Origin: Cristatella mucedo
Taxonomy: Eukaryota; Bryozoa; Phylactolaemata; Cristatellidae
Reading direction: 5' to 3'
NCBI GenBank assembly: GCA_009760855.2
Contig: WPIO01000061.1
Location: forward strand, 2,375,001 to 2,439,000
DNA: 64,000 nt
Shown here: piece after piece, positions 43,326 through 54,805 of the stretch
Numbering within the stretch: the stretch's first letter is position 1
Layout of the letters: every line of letters begins with the position of its first letter
Translations under genes and position numbers: made by a program
Notes under the pieces: model-generated
Seen by the model: the letters and a program-made list of their open reading frames with translations, nothing else
Databases searched by the model: none
Told to the model about the DNA's origin: nothing

Positions 43326-43944
43326 GTTTAGATATCCACAGGCACGTAATTTCTTAGGCACTACGGTCAAATTACAATCAGAATAACTTTATACAGGTCT
43401 TAGCTGTATCATTTCCGTATATGATGTTTGCAAGAACTTTGGTTTTCGGAATAATTCTGCAACAAACACGAACCCACGTGAGAGCGCTGTATGTCAGATG
43501 CTTACTAGGTAGAAGAAATGGCTATTACACAATAGTGCGGCTCCTACGGAACAGCTAAAAAATGCAGCTTGCTCTCGGCGAAAGCACGGTTAGTGAGAAA
43601 GAGCAGCTCAATGGCTACGGCTCTGGACGAACATGCCACTGCTGCTCTGAGCAGGCTTCCACGAGGCTGCTCCTTTTTCCATTCGCAATACCTCGTCTGG
43701 TCTGTAGGTTTGCTTAAGAGACAAAAGCGTGAATCAGGATAAAACCTGTCTAACTAATTCACTATGGCAATAGCAAGGAACGTACCAAGAAGCGTGGAAA
43801 TTTATTCTACTGCATGCAGGTGTTTGGGTGAATGCGTCCAGTCCAGGAACGCTGGGGGGGCGGTGAACGGAGATAGCTACAGCTACAGAAAATCCCTATC
43901 CATACTGGTATTCCGATTCAGCCTCTCTTACGAGGTTTAGATAT
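43326..43944. other. Unassigned region
   Basis: Sequence upstream of the full-length L2-A; no recognised feature. Confidence 0.4.
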
Positions 43945-44035
43945 ACTTTATCTGTATAGCTCACTAAGGGAACTTAATCTCTGTAAAGGTGCTTGCATGT
44001 GCTTACAGGTTGAATTCACGAAATTGGTCATGAAC
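43945..44035 (-). mobile_element. SINE-C-like fragment
   Basis: TATAGCTCACTAAGGGAACT, TAATCTCTGTAAAGGTGCTT, then TTCACGAAATTGGTC. Same order as the other SINE-C tails but diverged. Confidence 0.45.
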
Positions 44036-45128
44036 TGGGGAGCACCTTACCAACGATCTTGGCTGGGATGCTATGAACATGCCAGGATAAGTTAACGGGG
44101 ACAGCCTGCTCTTTGTTAGCTTTGAGCATAGATGAAATTAGGTTTAGTCTGAGGTGCTGTGTTGTACTGGCTGCTAGTTGAATTGGCGATTACCAGCAGA
44201 AGCAAGTGCTATACCCTGGCGAGTAAAGCTTGAGTAGAAAAGAGCTTGAGTAATATTAGCAATAACTCAGAATTTGTTACAGTGCATCTCAATTCATGTG
44301 GATCCGCAGAACAAGTAGATAGGGTTGTCACTGTGACCTTGAAATGGTGCTGAAAGAAGCGCTACCTAGCCATTAGGAAACGAAAGACCGTCGCGAAGCT
44401 TTGATTAAAGAACGATGGACCACAGACACCTGATGAATCAGAGGAGGGCATGTGGTTCTGTCTACTGCTACTGCTGCAGAATCGTCCTCGCCTAATTTCA
44501 GTTGGGTTATCGTATGCAGCCGAAGATGAATGGCAGACTTGGAAAAGTTTCCACCAGTTTTTGAAGCATCTGTGTTAGCAACAGAACAATACAAGCCACT
44601 CAGGAAGCAACACTCTCTGTGTAAGCGTATTAGCATATATATCTCTACTAATGAAAGCGAGAAAGTCCACCGAGCGTCCAGATAGCACACTTTTTTACAA
44701 GCGGCAAAATGGCGCAGCGTTGTTTTCCGTGACGGAACCACAACTTAGCGAACTAAGTCCACAGACAGTGAGCTGCTCATGAGCAATTCAATTAATACTA
44801 TGACCCAACAACCGAGAGTTGGGGAGTAATTTAACTGGAAAGTTGGCATGCCCTGAAGTCCTAAGCTTATAACGCATGATTGTTCATAGTATAGTCGACA
44901 GCCAAATGACGTTCCAGAAATGCTGCGGTATGTCAGTCGCTTGCAATCGGGCTGTAGAGTGCTTTTATAACCGCGCAGACAAGCTCGTCCCCCGGCTCTC
45001 TACCGGTGGACTGTGTGGTGCCGTGCTGCGGTGCGGTTAAAACACAGGCGGCCACAAATGGGTGCCGAAAGCAACAGTTTATTGTGGGCCTGTTTGTAGC
45101 GGTTACGCGCCGGCGCAAGCGCTTTAAG
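44036..45128. other. Unassigned region, GC-rich at its right end
   Basis: A minus-strand frame of 122 codons (44373-44741) has no motif I recognise. From about 44980 the sequence turns GC/CpG-rich (GCGCCGGCGCAAGCGC near 45108) leading into the tandem repeats; a promoter, solo LTR or CpG island are all possible. Confidence 0.3.
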
Positions 45129-45440
45129 CGGCGCGCACCGGACCAACGGAGTTAACTGCGCGAACTCCCGAAGCCCGAGTATAACCAACTACCCTGTGCG
45201 TTTAGGCGGCGCGTATCGGCCGACGGAGTTAACTGCGCGAACTCCCGAAGCCCGACTATAATAACTACCCTACGCGTTTACGCGGCGCGTACCGGACCGA
45301 CGGAGTTAACTGTGCGAACTCCCGAAGGCCGAGTATAACTAACTACCCTATGCGTTTACGCGGCGCGTGTCGGTCCGACGGAGTTAACTGCACGAACTCC
45401 CGAAGTCCGAGTATAACTAACTACCCTATGCGCGCGTCGC
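45129..45440 (+). repeat. Tandem repeat, ~77-bp unit, four copies
   Basis: Units begin with CGGCGCG at 45129, 45207, 45283 and 45361 (period 76-78). Each contains CGGAGTTAACTGCGCGAACT, CCCGAAG, CGAGTATAACTAACTACCCT and a GCGTTTACG spacer. GGAGTT...AACTCC can form a short hairpin in every unit. Copies differ at a few positions each, so the array is fairly recent. GC content is well above the flanks. Confidence 0.9.
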
Positions 45441-45490
45441 TACAGCACCCCAAGATACGAGCGGCTAACTGAGTAGCCGGCAGAACACAA

Positions 45491-45492
<2 letters not shown>

Positions 45493-45527
<35 letters not shown>
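45493..45527 (+). repeat. (CT)n microsatellite
   Basis: About 17 CT dinucleotides, between the 77-bp array and the 11-bp minisatellite. Confidence 0.95.
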
Positions 45528-45530
<3 letters not shown>

Positions 45531-45606
45531 CTCTCGACCTTGGGCGTAGCTGTTATTGTTTTTGTTGGACCCTAGCTCTCTGTGTCCGTCCTAGGCCTAA
45601 TTCTTC

Positions 45607-45738
45607 TTGGCTAGTCCTCGGCTAGCCATTGGCCAGCCATTGGCTAGCCCTTGGCCAGTCCTTGGCCAGCCCTTGGCTAGTCCTTGGCCAGTCCTTGGCC
45701 AATCCTTGGCCAATCCTTGGCCAATCCTAGGCTAGTCC
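45607..45738 (+). repeat. Minisatellite, 11-bp unit, 12 copies
   Basis: Twelve head-to-tail units of TTGGCCAGTCC with variants TTGGCTAGTCC, TTGGCCAATCC and TTGGCTAGCCC. Every unit carries a near-palindromic TGGCCA or GGCTAG core. Variant units are grouped (three identical TTGGCCAATCC together), as expected from local slippage. Confidence 0.95.
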
Positions 45739-46235
45739 GCCTGCTACGGTTGCTCTAGGTGCCCTAGTCAGACCCACTAAGGCGAGGGCTAATATCGCGG
45801 CTAGCCCGAGAGCTGCTCCGTTGCACTTTTAGAAGCCTGCAAACCAGACTCTGTTAAAACGCAATTAATGATGGGGCAAATGGCTACGTGAGGCTAATGG
45901 CATACGTGCTAATCTTTTGACGGGTTGCCTACACGATCTCAACTCTGTCAGCTTGCCTGCTCCTTACAATCTTCATACAAAGGTCGGACACCCAACGTAG
46001 ATCTTGCCCGGCAATTGCAATCGTGCAATCGGGCAATCTCGGCGCCGCAGAGTATTTCAATCTTTTTATCCGAGCTACTTACATGTATGGCTTATATTTA
46101 ATGTCAGGAATAGCTCTGTCCCAAAGCCTCACAAAGGTGCCAGTGAATATGCCGAGAATGTATAAGTGATAGGATAGGTGTACCTCAAACTGTTGCCTGT
46201 GCTGTTGCTCCATTGGAAGGTCTGCTTCTATGCCC
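45739..46235. other. Unassigned region
   Basis: Nothing recognised after the minisatellite. Confidence 0.4.
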
Positions 46236-46239
46236 TCCA

Positions 46240-47000
46240 GATTGTAATGTAATGTATATCCGTCTGTAACTCCATAAAATAATAAAGACCATGTGGGTGT
46301 TACGCAGGAGAGTTTTGTATATTTACATAGCCCACTCACAGCCTAAGCGGCTTTCGGTACGCATTTGGTAGCGATCACACTTTGTCTCACGCAACAAAGA
46401 GAAAGTGGGAAGCATAGCAGAGTCAGGAGAGCAATTGAGGTAGTGAGTAGCATGGAAGTAGCTGCTCAAGACCGCTGAAAAGGATGAGCCATAGTTGGCA
46501 GCAGGAGAGCAGTTGTCGTTGCTTAAGAGTTGTGGAAGCGAGTTCCACAGTCTAGGACCTACAGAGGTAAAGATTCTGTTGCCAACGGCCTTTAAGCAGA
46601 GAAATAGAACAACTAATTTATTATTTATACAGGACCTGATAGTAGGAAGAGGCCAAAACTGGAGCAGCAGTTCAGCTAGGTATGAATGAGCTAAAGCATG
46701 GCGGATCTCGCGGGACAACTTAAGAACTTTGCTCTGTATTCTTTGATCTGCAACCATCGGAGCTCCTTCGGTTAGCGAGACATAAGGTCAAACCACTCAG
46801 ATTTGTAAACTCACCTTGCAGCGTTATTCATCATCAGCTGCAATTGTCTACTGACTTTTTTGGTAGCCAGCCAAAACAGAATTCCGATGATCTAGCATAG
46901 AGAGAAAAAGGGGCAAGTTAAATTCTTTGCAAGCCACCATGGAAGACAATTATTAATCTTGGATAGCCACCACTCATTTGTAGTATGGTAACAAGTTTTC
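46240..47000 (-). mobile_element. L2-B LINE 3' end
   Basis: A minus-strand TAATGTAATGTA tail complement, the hairpin, and the frame 46323-46757 (HALAHSYLAELLLQFWPL, LKAVGNRIFTSVGPRLWNSL, FSLLRETKCDRYQMRTESRL), then decayed thumb sequence to about 47000. Confidence 0.8.
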
Positions 47001-48749
47001 TGATATAGCCTTATTGGATGGCTGAGTTTGTAATTTGGCGAGCGACATATACGTTTAGCTCAGTGTTGATATCGATCAGTTTTTTACGGAGAGTTGCTGA
47101 CATGGTAATTCTTGGTGGCCAGGCATACATGGGTTTGACTTACTGGAAGACTCGTGTGCTCCGCTTCGAGCTGTCAAGATTTGGCTACTAACTGCGCTCG
47201 ACGGTGTCAATTGATTCTGTGCTCCTCTAGCACGGAAGTAACAACCAGCTCGAATCTCTTTCAAGAAGTTGGTGGATCGTAGAGCTAAGCTAAAAGGTAA
47301 AATAGAAGGTAAAAAGATGAAATAACCGCTGCTAAAGCTTAACAATGGTTTTGGGAGTGGCTAAAAAGCACCGTTCAGAGTGGATTTTAAAGAGAGGACC
47401 CTCGTGTCATGTCCGTCAGGTTGAAATTTCTTGGCCCTTCCAAGCCACAGTCTAGGATAGGTTTATGTATTTGTTTTTGCACATTCGAGACCTGCAGCAT
47501 TTCTCAAACGGAAACAGCAGCTTTCCAAGACTGAAGTAGATTTAAAGTGACGCTCAAAATGTTACGGCTCAAGGTCACATGAGCATTGTCCTTTGAGAAT
47601 TGTCTATTAGTTTTCTTGCTTGTGATAGACTTGATTGTGTTATTGGCTATGATCTGTTGTTGTTCTAAGGGCCCTATATAAATAGATATTCAATCACGTG
47701 AACTTAATAAGTTGTTAAACTGACCTTATAAAAGGTGCAGAGTTGTCAAATCGGTCTGCTCAGTCTTGAGTTGGTGACAGGTGATATAGTGTAAAGTCAA
47801 ATATTTGCTGCTTGCTGCTGCTTCGAGTTCTAATGAACCATCTAAGCTCGAAATATATTTGGACAACATTGAGAAGGGACCGCGTAAAATGCGCAGTGTT
47901 ATTTTTTTACTGCTTCATGATATGCAGATGAATTTGAGATCAGACTATTCAAAACTTTGTAAATCTTGCTTAAGTGTTCTTCCGTAGACGCACACCCCGC
48001 AATCCATCGTATCATTTGTAATAGCTTTGCCAATGAGATGTATTAAGATAGGGACGTGCACACAGTAAAAATAAGCTGAGAAGGTATACATTTTAAACTT
48101 CTGTTTATTCACTTCCCGATAAAACAGGCTCGTTTTCAGATTGTATGCAGTGACTAAAAAGACATTTAGCTCTCATACGGTGCTATACAATGTCTCAATA
48201 TTGTTAAATTATAATTATTTATTTATTGAAGAATTTGGAGAAATAAGATTGTTCAGGAGCTTTCCTCGTAAAAGTTTACTTTCAAATCGGCTCAGGGACT
48301 TAGCCCGGGGCCAATGTGCTCGAATTTCAAGACACAGGTCATGCGCTCAAGTGTTCTGTGGGCATTCCTTTATTGCTCACAGCAAGTGATGCTGATAGCC
48401 AGTTAAGCTCCCCTGCTGCAATACAAATGAAGCTCTTTTTTAGCTAACACTTTTTTGTTCTGTTGAGTTCACAATTTCAAGCCGATAGCAGCTAAGAAAT
48501 TCACGTAAATGAATTATGAAGTTTAAATTTCTTGGATGTATATAATGGTGGATTAAGTTTTACTGATGATCCTGTTTATTCATTGCAATTGTGCTATTCG
48601 ATGGGATACATTTAATGCAATGTTCTTCTATTAATTCAGATCTCTCCATTATTTTTTCCCCCTAACAATACACTTTACTAAAGGAAATTAGAGTAGGAAC
48701 TATAGATTGCATTGATGCTGCTGACTAATGCAAAACAATAATATTAAAT
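47001..48749. other. Unassigned region
   Basis: AT-rich; scattered frames below 90 codons without motifs. No repeat family from this window was recognised. Confidence 0.4.
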
Positions 48750-48795
48750 TTTTATAGAAACCTCGGAGTACTTAGCCTCTTTCTAGGCACTAGGT
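48750..48795 (-). mobile_element. L2-A-like tail scrap
   Basis: TTTTTATAGAAACCTCGGAG and CTTAGCCTCTTTCTAGGCAC: the L2-A hairpin on the minus strand, abutting L2-B. Confidence 0.5.
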
Positions 48796-49165
48796 AGTTT
48801 CGGCCTCCTCGTCCCCTCTCGTCCTGTATGGACAAATAATTAGTTGTTCTACTCCTCTGCTTAAAGACAATTTGCGACAGTAGATTTTGCTCAGCACTCT
48901 CCACGACTGTTTAAGTCCCAGAATTATTCCACAGCAAGAAATGCTCTCCTGCTGCCGACTATGGCTCTGGTTTTCCGGCCGTACTTTCATGCTACTCACT
49001 ACCTTAACTACTCTCCTGACTCAGCTATACGTCATGCTTTTTTGTTGTTGTACGCGATAAAGTCTATTGCCACCAAATAGGTAACAAAGACCCTAAGGCT
49101 TTGAGTTCGCTATTCAAAACTCTCCGGCATTGCACCCATGTAGTCTTTGTGGAGTTACAGGTAGA
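48796..49165 (+). mobile_element. Diverged L2-B 3' end
   Basis: Plus strand: GTTTCGGCCTCCTCGTCCC, TCCTGTATGGACAAATAATT, CTGACTCAGCTAT, then GTGGAGTTACAGGTAGAGAT. It matches the L2-B C-terminus and 3' end; no intact frame. Confidence 0.65.
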
Positions 49166-49510
49166 GATAATAATTATCAGAGGCATAACAAGGTTAGGGG
49201 TTACGTGCATAGGGTGAGCATGCAAATATGGTTAGGGGCAGCATGCACAGCGTCTGCACGCTGAGAGCGTAAAGGTCGAATCTCATGAATTATGTAATGC
49301 TGCCATAAATAGTTTGGTTTTAGCTCCTTATGAAATGCAGCTCAGTCAGGGAATGTCATGATACCGGCCCAAGTAAGATCCAGGGTTTGGGAGAATGTGA
49401 ACTACACAAACGGTTTCCGAGAGACTGGAGATACATGCGAGGTGTCGCTTGAACAGCTAGATTCAGAAAAACAGGTGGATCGATGCTTAACCAGATAGGG
49501 GAGTATATTA
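49166..49510 (-). mobile_element. Diverged L2-A 3' region
   Basis: Minus strand: ACAAGGTTAGGGGTTACGTG, AGCATGCAAATATGGTTAGG and TGAGAGCGTAAAGG, then C-terminal coding remnants up to about 49505. Confidence 0.65.
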
Positions 49511-49514
49511 AATA

Positions 49515-49700
49515 AGTAAAAATAATTATAATAATACATTTTATATAATCCCGACAGAGAATTTCATTTTAGGCACTTTCATTTGCTGTGAAGGAGGAAC
49601 GATCTAATGGTTAGTTGTACCGTGCTCAATGACAACAAGCATACACAGATTGGGCCTGACATGCTCAGGGCCAGCATCCAAATAGGGCTAGTGGAAGCAT
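49515..49700 (-). mobile_element. L2-A tail and 3' UTR fragment
   Basis: AATAATTATAATAATACATT tail, a decayed hairpin (CCCGACAGAGAATTTCATTT) and 3' UTR words ACATGCTCAGGGCCAGCATC. Confidence 0.6.
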
Positions 49701-49870
49701 CACGCAGCTGACTATGAATATGACAGCAAGGCTATCTTGAAAATATCAGAGGTTTGCCGTTTGTCTTTTTGTATTGAAATAGCTAGGTATTCTACCGGTT
49801 GAGCAACGAATACAGGGCTCTTATGCTAACCTACAAAACCCGCCCCGACTGGACTCCTCCATACCTGCTA

Positions 49871-51064
49871 CCTATACCGTGCAAGGTCCGTTTCTTTTCA
49901 CGGTTTATAGTCTGCCTCTTGCTGATGTGATTGCCAAGCACAATCTAGGCTTTCACTTCTATGCGGATGACACTCAGTTGTACCTTTGCTTTGATTCCTC
50001 CTAGCCTTCGAGCACCTCAAATTCTCTAAACTCACTTGCTGCATGCGTTGATGACATTCGCACATGGATGGCAGCAAATTTTCTAATACTTAACGATGAT
50101 AAAACTAACTTACTAGTTATGGGCAAACCCAGTGTGATTCAGAGATTAGAAAGGCTGACTCTCAAAATTGCCTCTGCCAGCATATCTCCAGTTGAATCCA
50201 GTCGAAATCTAGGTGTCATATTCCAAAGCGACCTCTCGTCAGATGACCATATCAGCTCCACAGTCAAATCTGCCTATTTTCAGATTCATAACATTGCTAA
50301 AATTCAGGCTTGTTTAGATAAGGATACCGCATCCAAGTTGGTCCATGCATTCGTGACGTCCCGTCTCGACTTCTGCAACTCGCTGCTTACTGGCCTACCA
50401 GCATGTGCGATCAGGCGATTGCAGCTGGTGCAAAACTCTGCAGCTAGACTTGTCTATTGTGAGCGTCGCAGTTGCCACATTACTCCACTTCTCGCCGACC
50501 TGCACTGGCTACAAGTCAAGCAACGGATTGACTTTATGGTTTTGTCACTCACTTTTAGGTCCCTTCATTACATGGCTCCAGCCTATCTCTCAGATGTACT
50601 ACCCCATCAGGACAAGCATCGTACCACCCGCTTTTTGGAATCCAACAGCCTACAAATACCTCGCACAAACCTTAAATCCTTTGGAGACCGTGCATTTAGT
50701 TCGTATGCTCCCAAAGCCTGGAACTCTCTCCCCACCTGCGTCAGAACATCCTCTGACTTGACCACATTTAAAAGGAACTTAAAAACACACCTATTTAGGA
50801 CAGCATTTAGTGGGTCCCAGTGATTCGTCCTTGATGTGCTTATGCGTGCTGACACTGTGCATGCTGCCACTAACCACATTTGCATGCTGACCCTGTCCAC
50901 GTCTACCCAAACCATATGATTCATTTTGCTAGTTTTTCAAGCATGATTTTACTTAACATTCAATTGCATTTCATTTTGCAGCTAATGCACAGCGCCTAGA
51001 AAGAGATTAAGTTCTCTGAGGGTACTTTATCAAGTGCATTATTATTATTATTATTACTATTGTT
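49871..51064 (+). mobile_element. L2-A LINE with 10-11 bp target duplication
   Basis: Plus strand from GTCCGTTTCTTTTCACGG (RT palm) to the ATT tail. The borders carry ATACCTGCTA (49861-49870) and ATACCTGGCTA (51065-51075). YADD is present in sequence (49963-49974), but a TAG soon after separates it from the main frame. Confidence 0.85.
50068..50823 (+). pseudogene. L2-A thumb and C-terminal domain, complete to the natural stop
   Basis: 251 codons from [20 protein letters not shown] through GVIFQSDLSSDDHIS, IQACLDKDTASKLVHAFVTS, RLDFCNSLLTGLPACAIRRL, HITPLLADLHWLQVKQRIDF and APAYLSDVLPHQDKHRTTRF to TFKRNLKTHLFRTAFSGSQ and TGA. It gives the full L2-A C-terminus, which the 32.4-kb copy lacks. 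The catalytic palm is upstream in a frame closed by a stop, so it is not functional. Confidence 0.8.
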
Positions 51065-51172
51065 ATACCTGGCTAAGCTGCTGCACCATTTGCAGCCTCT
51101 TCTTCCTCTCAGGTTCTGTATAGACAATAAATCAGCTGTTAAATTCCTCTGCTTAAGGACCGTTGGCGACAA

Positions 51173-51256
51173 AAAAATATATATAATTAATTTATATAGT
51201 GCCCCAAGAGAACTTAATCTCTATTCAGGCGCTTCACATATGCCTCCTGGCTCGAG
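51173..51256 (-). mobile_element. SINE-C inserted in L2-B
   Basis: AAAAATATATATAATTAATT, ATATAGTGCCCCAAGAGAAC, TTAATCTCTATTCAGGCGCT and TCACATATGCC..CTGGCTCGAGCC: the same sequence order as the 41174 copy. It interrupts the TVGD(R) region of L2-B. Confidence 0.7.
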
Positions 51257-51639
51257 CCAGCTTTTGCTCCACAGATAATAGACTTCGGAACTCACATCCA
51301 CAATTCTTAGGCAACGGCAACTACTCTCCCGCTGCCGTTTGCGCCACATTCTTTCCAGCATTACTGAGCCGCTACTTCTATGCTACTCCCTACCCGACCT
51401 GCTCTCCTGACTCCGCTATGCTTCTCACTTACTCTTTGCGTAAGACAATGCTGTGTAAGACAAAGTCTGTTGGCTACCAAATGTGTACTGAAAGCCTCAG
51501 GCTCTGAGTGAGCTCTACCAAAATCTCCTTCATAATACCCATCTAGTCACCGCTTTGTGTAGTCGCAGACTGAGATACATACTTTTCAGCGTTCTGTTAG
51601 ACCTTAGCAGTCAGAATGAATTTTTATAAGCGAGTTAGA

Positions 51640-51855
51640 CCTTATCCGTTTGCATACATTTTTCTAACTGAGAAGTTTATGCTTCTGCTGATCATGTGCA
51701 TGCTATCCTTAATTATATGATTTTAGTTGTTTATCGAGTATGCTGCCACTAACCATTCGATCGTGCTTTCTTTTCAGCAAATGTGAAGCGCCTAGAAAGA
51801 GATTGAGTTCTCTGAGGGCGCTTTATCAAGTCTGCTATTATTATTATTATGGGTT
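51640..51855 (+). mobile_element. L2-A subfamily 3' end
   Basis: CATGTGCATGCTATCCTTAA, ATGCTGCCACTAACCATTCG, AAGCGCCTAGAAAGAGATTG, TTCTCTGAGGGCGC and (ATT)n. The TCGATCGTGCTTTCTTTTCA stretch differs from the main L2-A, marking a second subfamily also seen at 52.9 and 21.1 kb. Confidence 0.75.
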
Positions 51856-52639
51856 CATTAGCATACTAGAGCTCGTAGCAGGGTGCCAAGTGATATAATC
51901 CTTGAGCATTTTGTGTGTCTAAGTTGCATAAGTGCCATGCTACTCGTATCAAACCAAATATTGACCCTTCTTATTAAGCCCAGTTTCGATATGCTTTGGC
52001 TTCCCACAATTAGATCTATGGGGCGGGTATGACTCGCGTAGCAAACCTGTTACAAGAAGCTTTTTATTTGCCACAATTTGGGTCAACATTTTGACATTGG
52101 ACTATTTCGAGTCTTTTGAATCTAAAAGTTGACGACACGAAACGTTTGCTTTATGAAATGCCTAAATCACATGGGAAGTCATTAGAGACCGATCTGTAAA
52201 GGTTCATGAATGTGTATTTATTGAGTAGCTCGTGAGGACCAGGATGCCATTCTAATATCGGGAACGGGATCACCACATCTGTTGTGTAAATCACATCATG
52301 AGCCTCTGAAAAGCCTCAAGCATGTTTTGGAATCTATAAGTTAGTAGCCAATTGCTAACAAAAATTTCATCAATTGACGATGAAGAATCGAAGATGAAAA
52401 ACGACTGCTACAACGAAAAGTGGACATGAAGAGCTGAAACTTCATATGCATGAGGTGAATAAACGTACGAATGATCCAGTGTTATTTGGACTCTAGCCTC
52501 TACGAGCTGCTCTGCGTTACGGTTAAGAAGTTGAACCAGGCATTATGATATCCCCGCTAGACTTCTTTAATTACCACTAGCAAGCTGTTTCAGCATTAAG
52601 CTGCCTAGTGACTTGGGGCTTCTACAATTCATCACTAGG
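51856..52639. other. Unassigned region
   Basis: No feature recognised. Confidence 0.4.
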
Positions 52640-53040
52640 TGCCTTTATTCTCTTGCTCAAAACCTTTGGAGACCCTGCCTTTTGGTCTATGCTCCCAAAT
52701 GCTTATGCTCCCAAAACCTGGAGCTCACTTCTGATTTGTGTCACGACATCCCCTGTCTGGACCGCATTAAAGAAAATAAAAACGCATCTATCTATTACAG
52801 AATTTAGTGGATCTATGTGATTCGTCCTTTACGTATTTATGTATGCCGACACTGTGCATGCTGCCACTAACCACATTTACACGCTGACACTGTGCATATC
52901 ACACCTAACCATATTATGCTCATTATCATTGAAGATGCTACAACCAACCGTTAGATCGCGCTTCCTTTGCAGAAAATGGGAAGTGTCTAGAAAGAGATTG
53001 AGTTCTCTGAGGGCGCTATATTAAATTTATTAATATTACT
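52640..53040 (+). mobile_element. L2-A subfamily 3' end
   Basis: Plus strand: KTFGDPAFWS, NAYAPKTWSSLLICVTTSP and a LKKIKTHLSITEFSGSM C-terminus, then the 3' UTR and a tail with AAGTGTCTAGAAAGAGATTG and TTAATATTACT. Diverged. Confidence 0.75.
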
Positions 53041-54689
53041 AGTACTTTCGCTCCGGCTACCTAGAAAAACTGCTTCGTCAATAGGTCTTGAATCACAATA
53101 ATTGACCTATTGAATCTAGCCACTTGGCTAAGCCTTTAATAACTTCAAATCTGTTGGATACCGTGTCTTAAGTTTCTGAGTTCTAAAAGCCTAGACTCAC
53201 TCCTTACAGATGGAAGAATGTATCGCAACTTTATTTCCTGAAAAAAGATAACTAGCCCATAAAATCGCTCAAAACAAAAGCTCTATTGACGAAAGTACTC
53301 AACAACAAAGGCGCACCTACAAAGCCACTAAAGGAAAATACTAGCCATCCTGACATGTGCATGAAAAAGCGCACAACTATATTCAAGAAGAGAGTAGAGT
53401 ATTTATACGAACAGTGAACATCATCTCGCGAGTGATGGATACAGGCTATGTGGAGTTAGAGTTTTCGCAGAAGAAGCATTTCATGGAGATGATCCGGAAA
53501 AGATGGTTCAGGGCACATTAGTGTCAGGGATTAATGATCTTAATGAATAAGCTAAGGTTGTTTCAGAAATTTTTCGACAATTCATGGCAAACGGAGAGAA
53601 TCCTTTACAAGTAATCTGTGCCACAGAGGGACGCTAAAGTTTCATGATAGGTAGCCAGCAAACTTCCTGAATATTGGTAACGAAGTTATGAACCAGTCAA
53701 CGACAAAGAAAAGAGCATACTGTTCCATGTGGTTGAGTGAGCTCTGTAGCTAAAATCAGCATTCCAGATCCTCTTAAAACAAGGAATAGGTATTGTTCTT
53801 GTTTTATTTTTCCGGCAAAGACTAAACAACAAATTCCGACGTTTGGAACTTTTGCCAATCGGAATCCTTTTCAACAGCACGATCAGTGATTTATTACTGG
53901 TTATTTCAATGTAGCACCGACCATCTTCTGTCAAGGTTTTACGGTCCTTGCATTGATCCATGTTTTGGCGTGTCCTCTCGTCTACACGTCACTGCCAGAC
54001 CAATGAGAAGAAGGATATGAATTTACTGTCAGCAAGCTGCTCAAATTGCAGATAACTCTTAATCACTCAAGTATAATGTCAGATTGTGAGAAAAATCCAA
54101 TCAGAATGCTTGTCCAACCCATCATTGCAGGAGAGCAGCTAGTTTGATGCTTGTTTGTATCTCGGCCACAATATTTTGTGCGAGATTCAAGATTTAAGTC
54201 CTGCAATAGGATACCGAGAAGATAGAAATTTATGAATGTACGTAAAAAAGATGATATTGTTAAGCTTTTCCTGTATAAATGTTCCTCCCGCTTTCGAAGA
54301 ATTGGCCGATGATTACCCTCCTGTAGTAGCACATTTGATCAACTAACGGGAAGAAATATAAATTGGGAGACAAAAAAGTGGTCGACCAGCAAATCCACGG
54401 TTTCCTTTGTATCGGTGTATCGGTGTTCGTGCTCACGTCTTCGGCAGCCTACCTCGCAACAACATCTTAGTTAAGGTCTGGAATCAATATTTTCAGCAGA
54501 AGGTCTATCGCATATACCCGCTTGTATACAGAATGGCTGAACACTTCCGTCATTAACCAGATTATTAAGAATTGGCGACTGAGAGGTTTAGTTCATGAAT
54601 CAGACGTCAAGAACATCGTAGTCAAAATATGTTTTGGCATTAATCAACACCTGGATGAGTTAATGCCATCCATTGAAACAGTCCTAGTG
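53041..54689. other. Unassigned region
   Basis: AT-rich. Minus-strand frames of about 90 codons (53686-53961, 54063-54332) and a plus frame at 54522-54707 show no motif. Nothing recognised. Confidence 0.35.
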
Positions 54690-54805
54690 GGAGATTCCCC
54701 GCGCTAAAGAGCGGCCTCGGGCGACTCCTAGCGTGGTGTGGACCTATACTTGATTTCTCTGTAATACCTTCGGGTATTCCGCTGCTATCTTCGCTGTGAC
54801 TATTT

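Larger units (their letters stand above)
49701..51560 (+). mobile_element. L2-B LINE broken by L2-A and SINE-C
   Basis: Plus-strand L2-B pieces at 49701-49870, 51065-51172 and 51257-51560. The order AARLV.KSQ-like, CTCCTCCATACCT, LAKLLHHLQPLLPLRFCIDN, LCLRTVGD and ATFFPALLSRYFYATPYPTC matches other L2-B C-termini. L2-A (49871-51064) and SINE-C (51173-51256) lie between them. Confidence 0.7.

Noticed and set aside
45129-45440. CRISPR-like array
   Set aside because: The whole 77-bp unit is repeated with no variable spacers, and the context is an animal genome; it is an ordinary tandem repeat.
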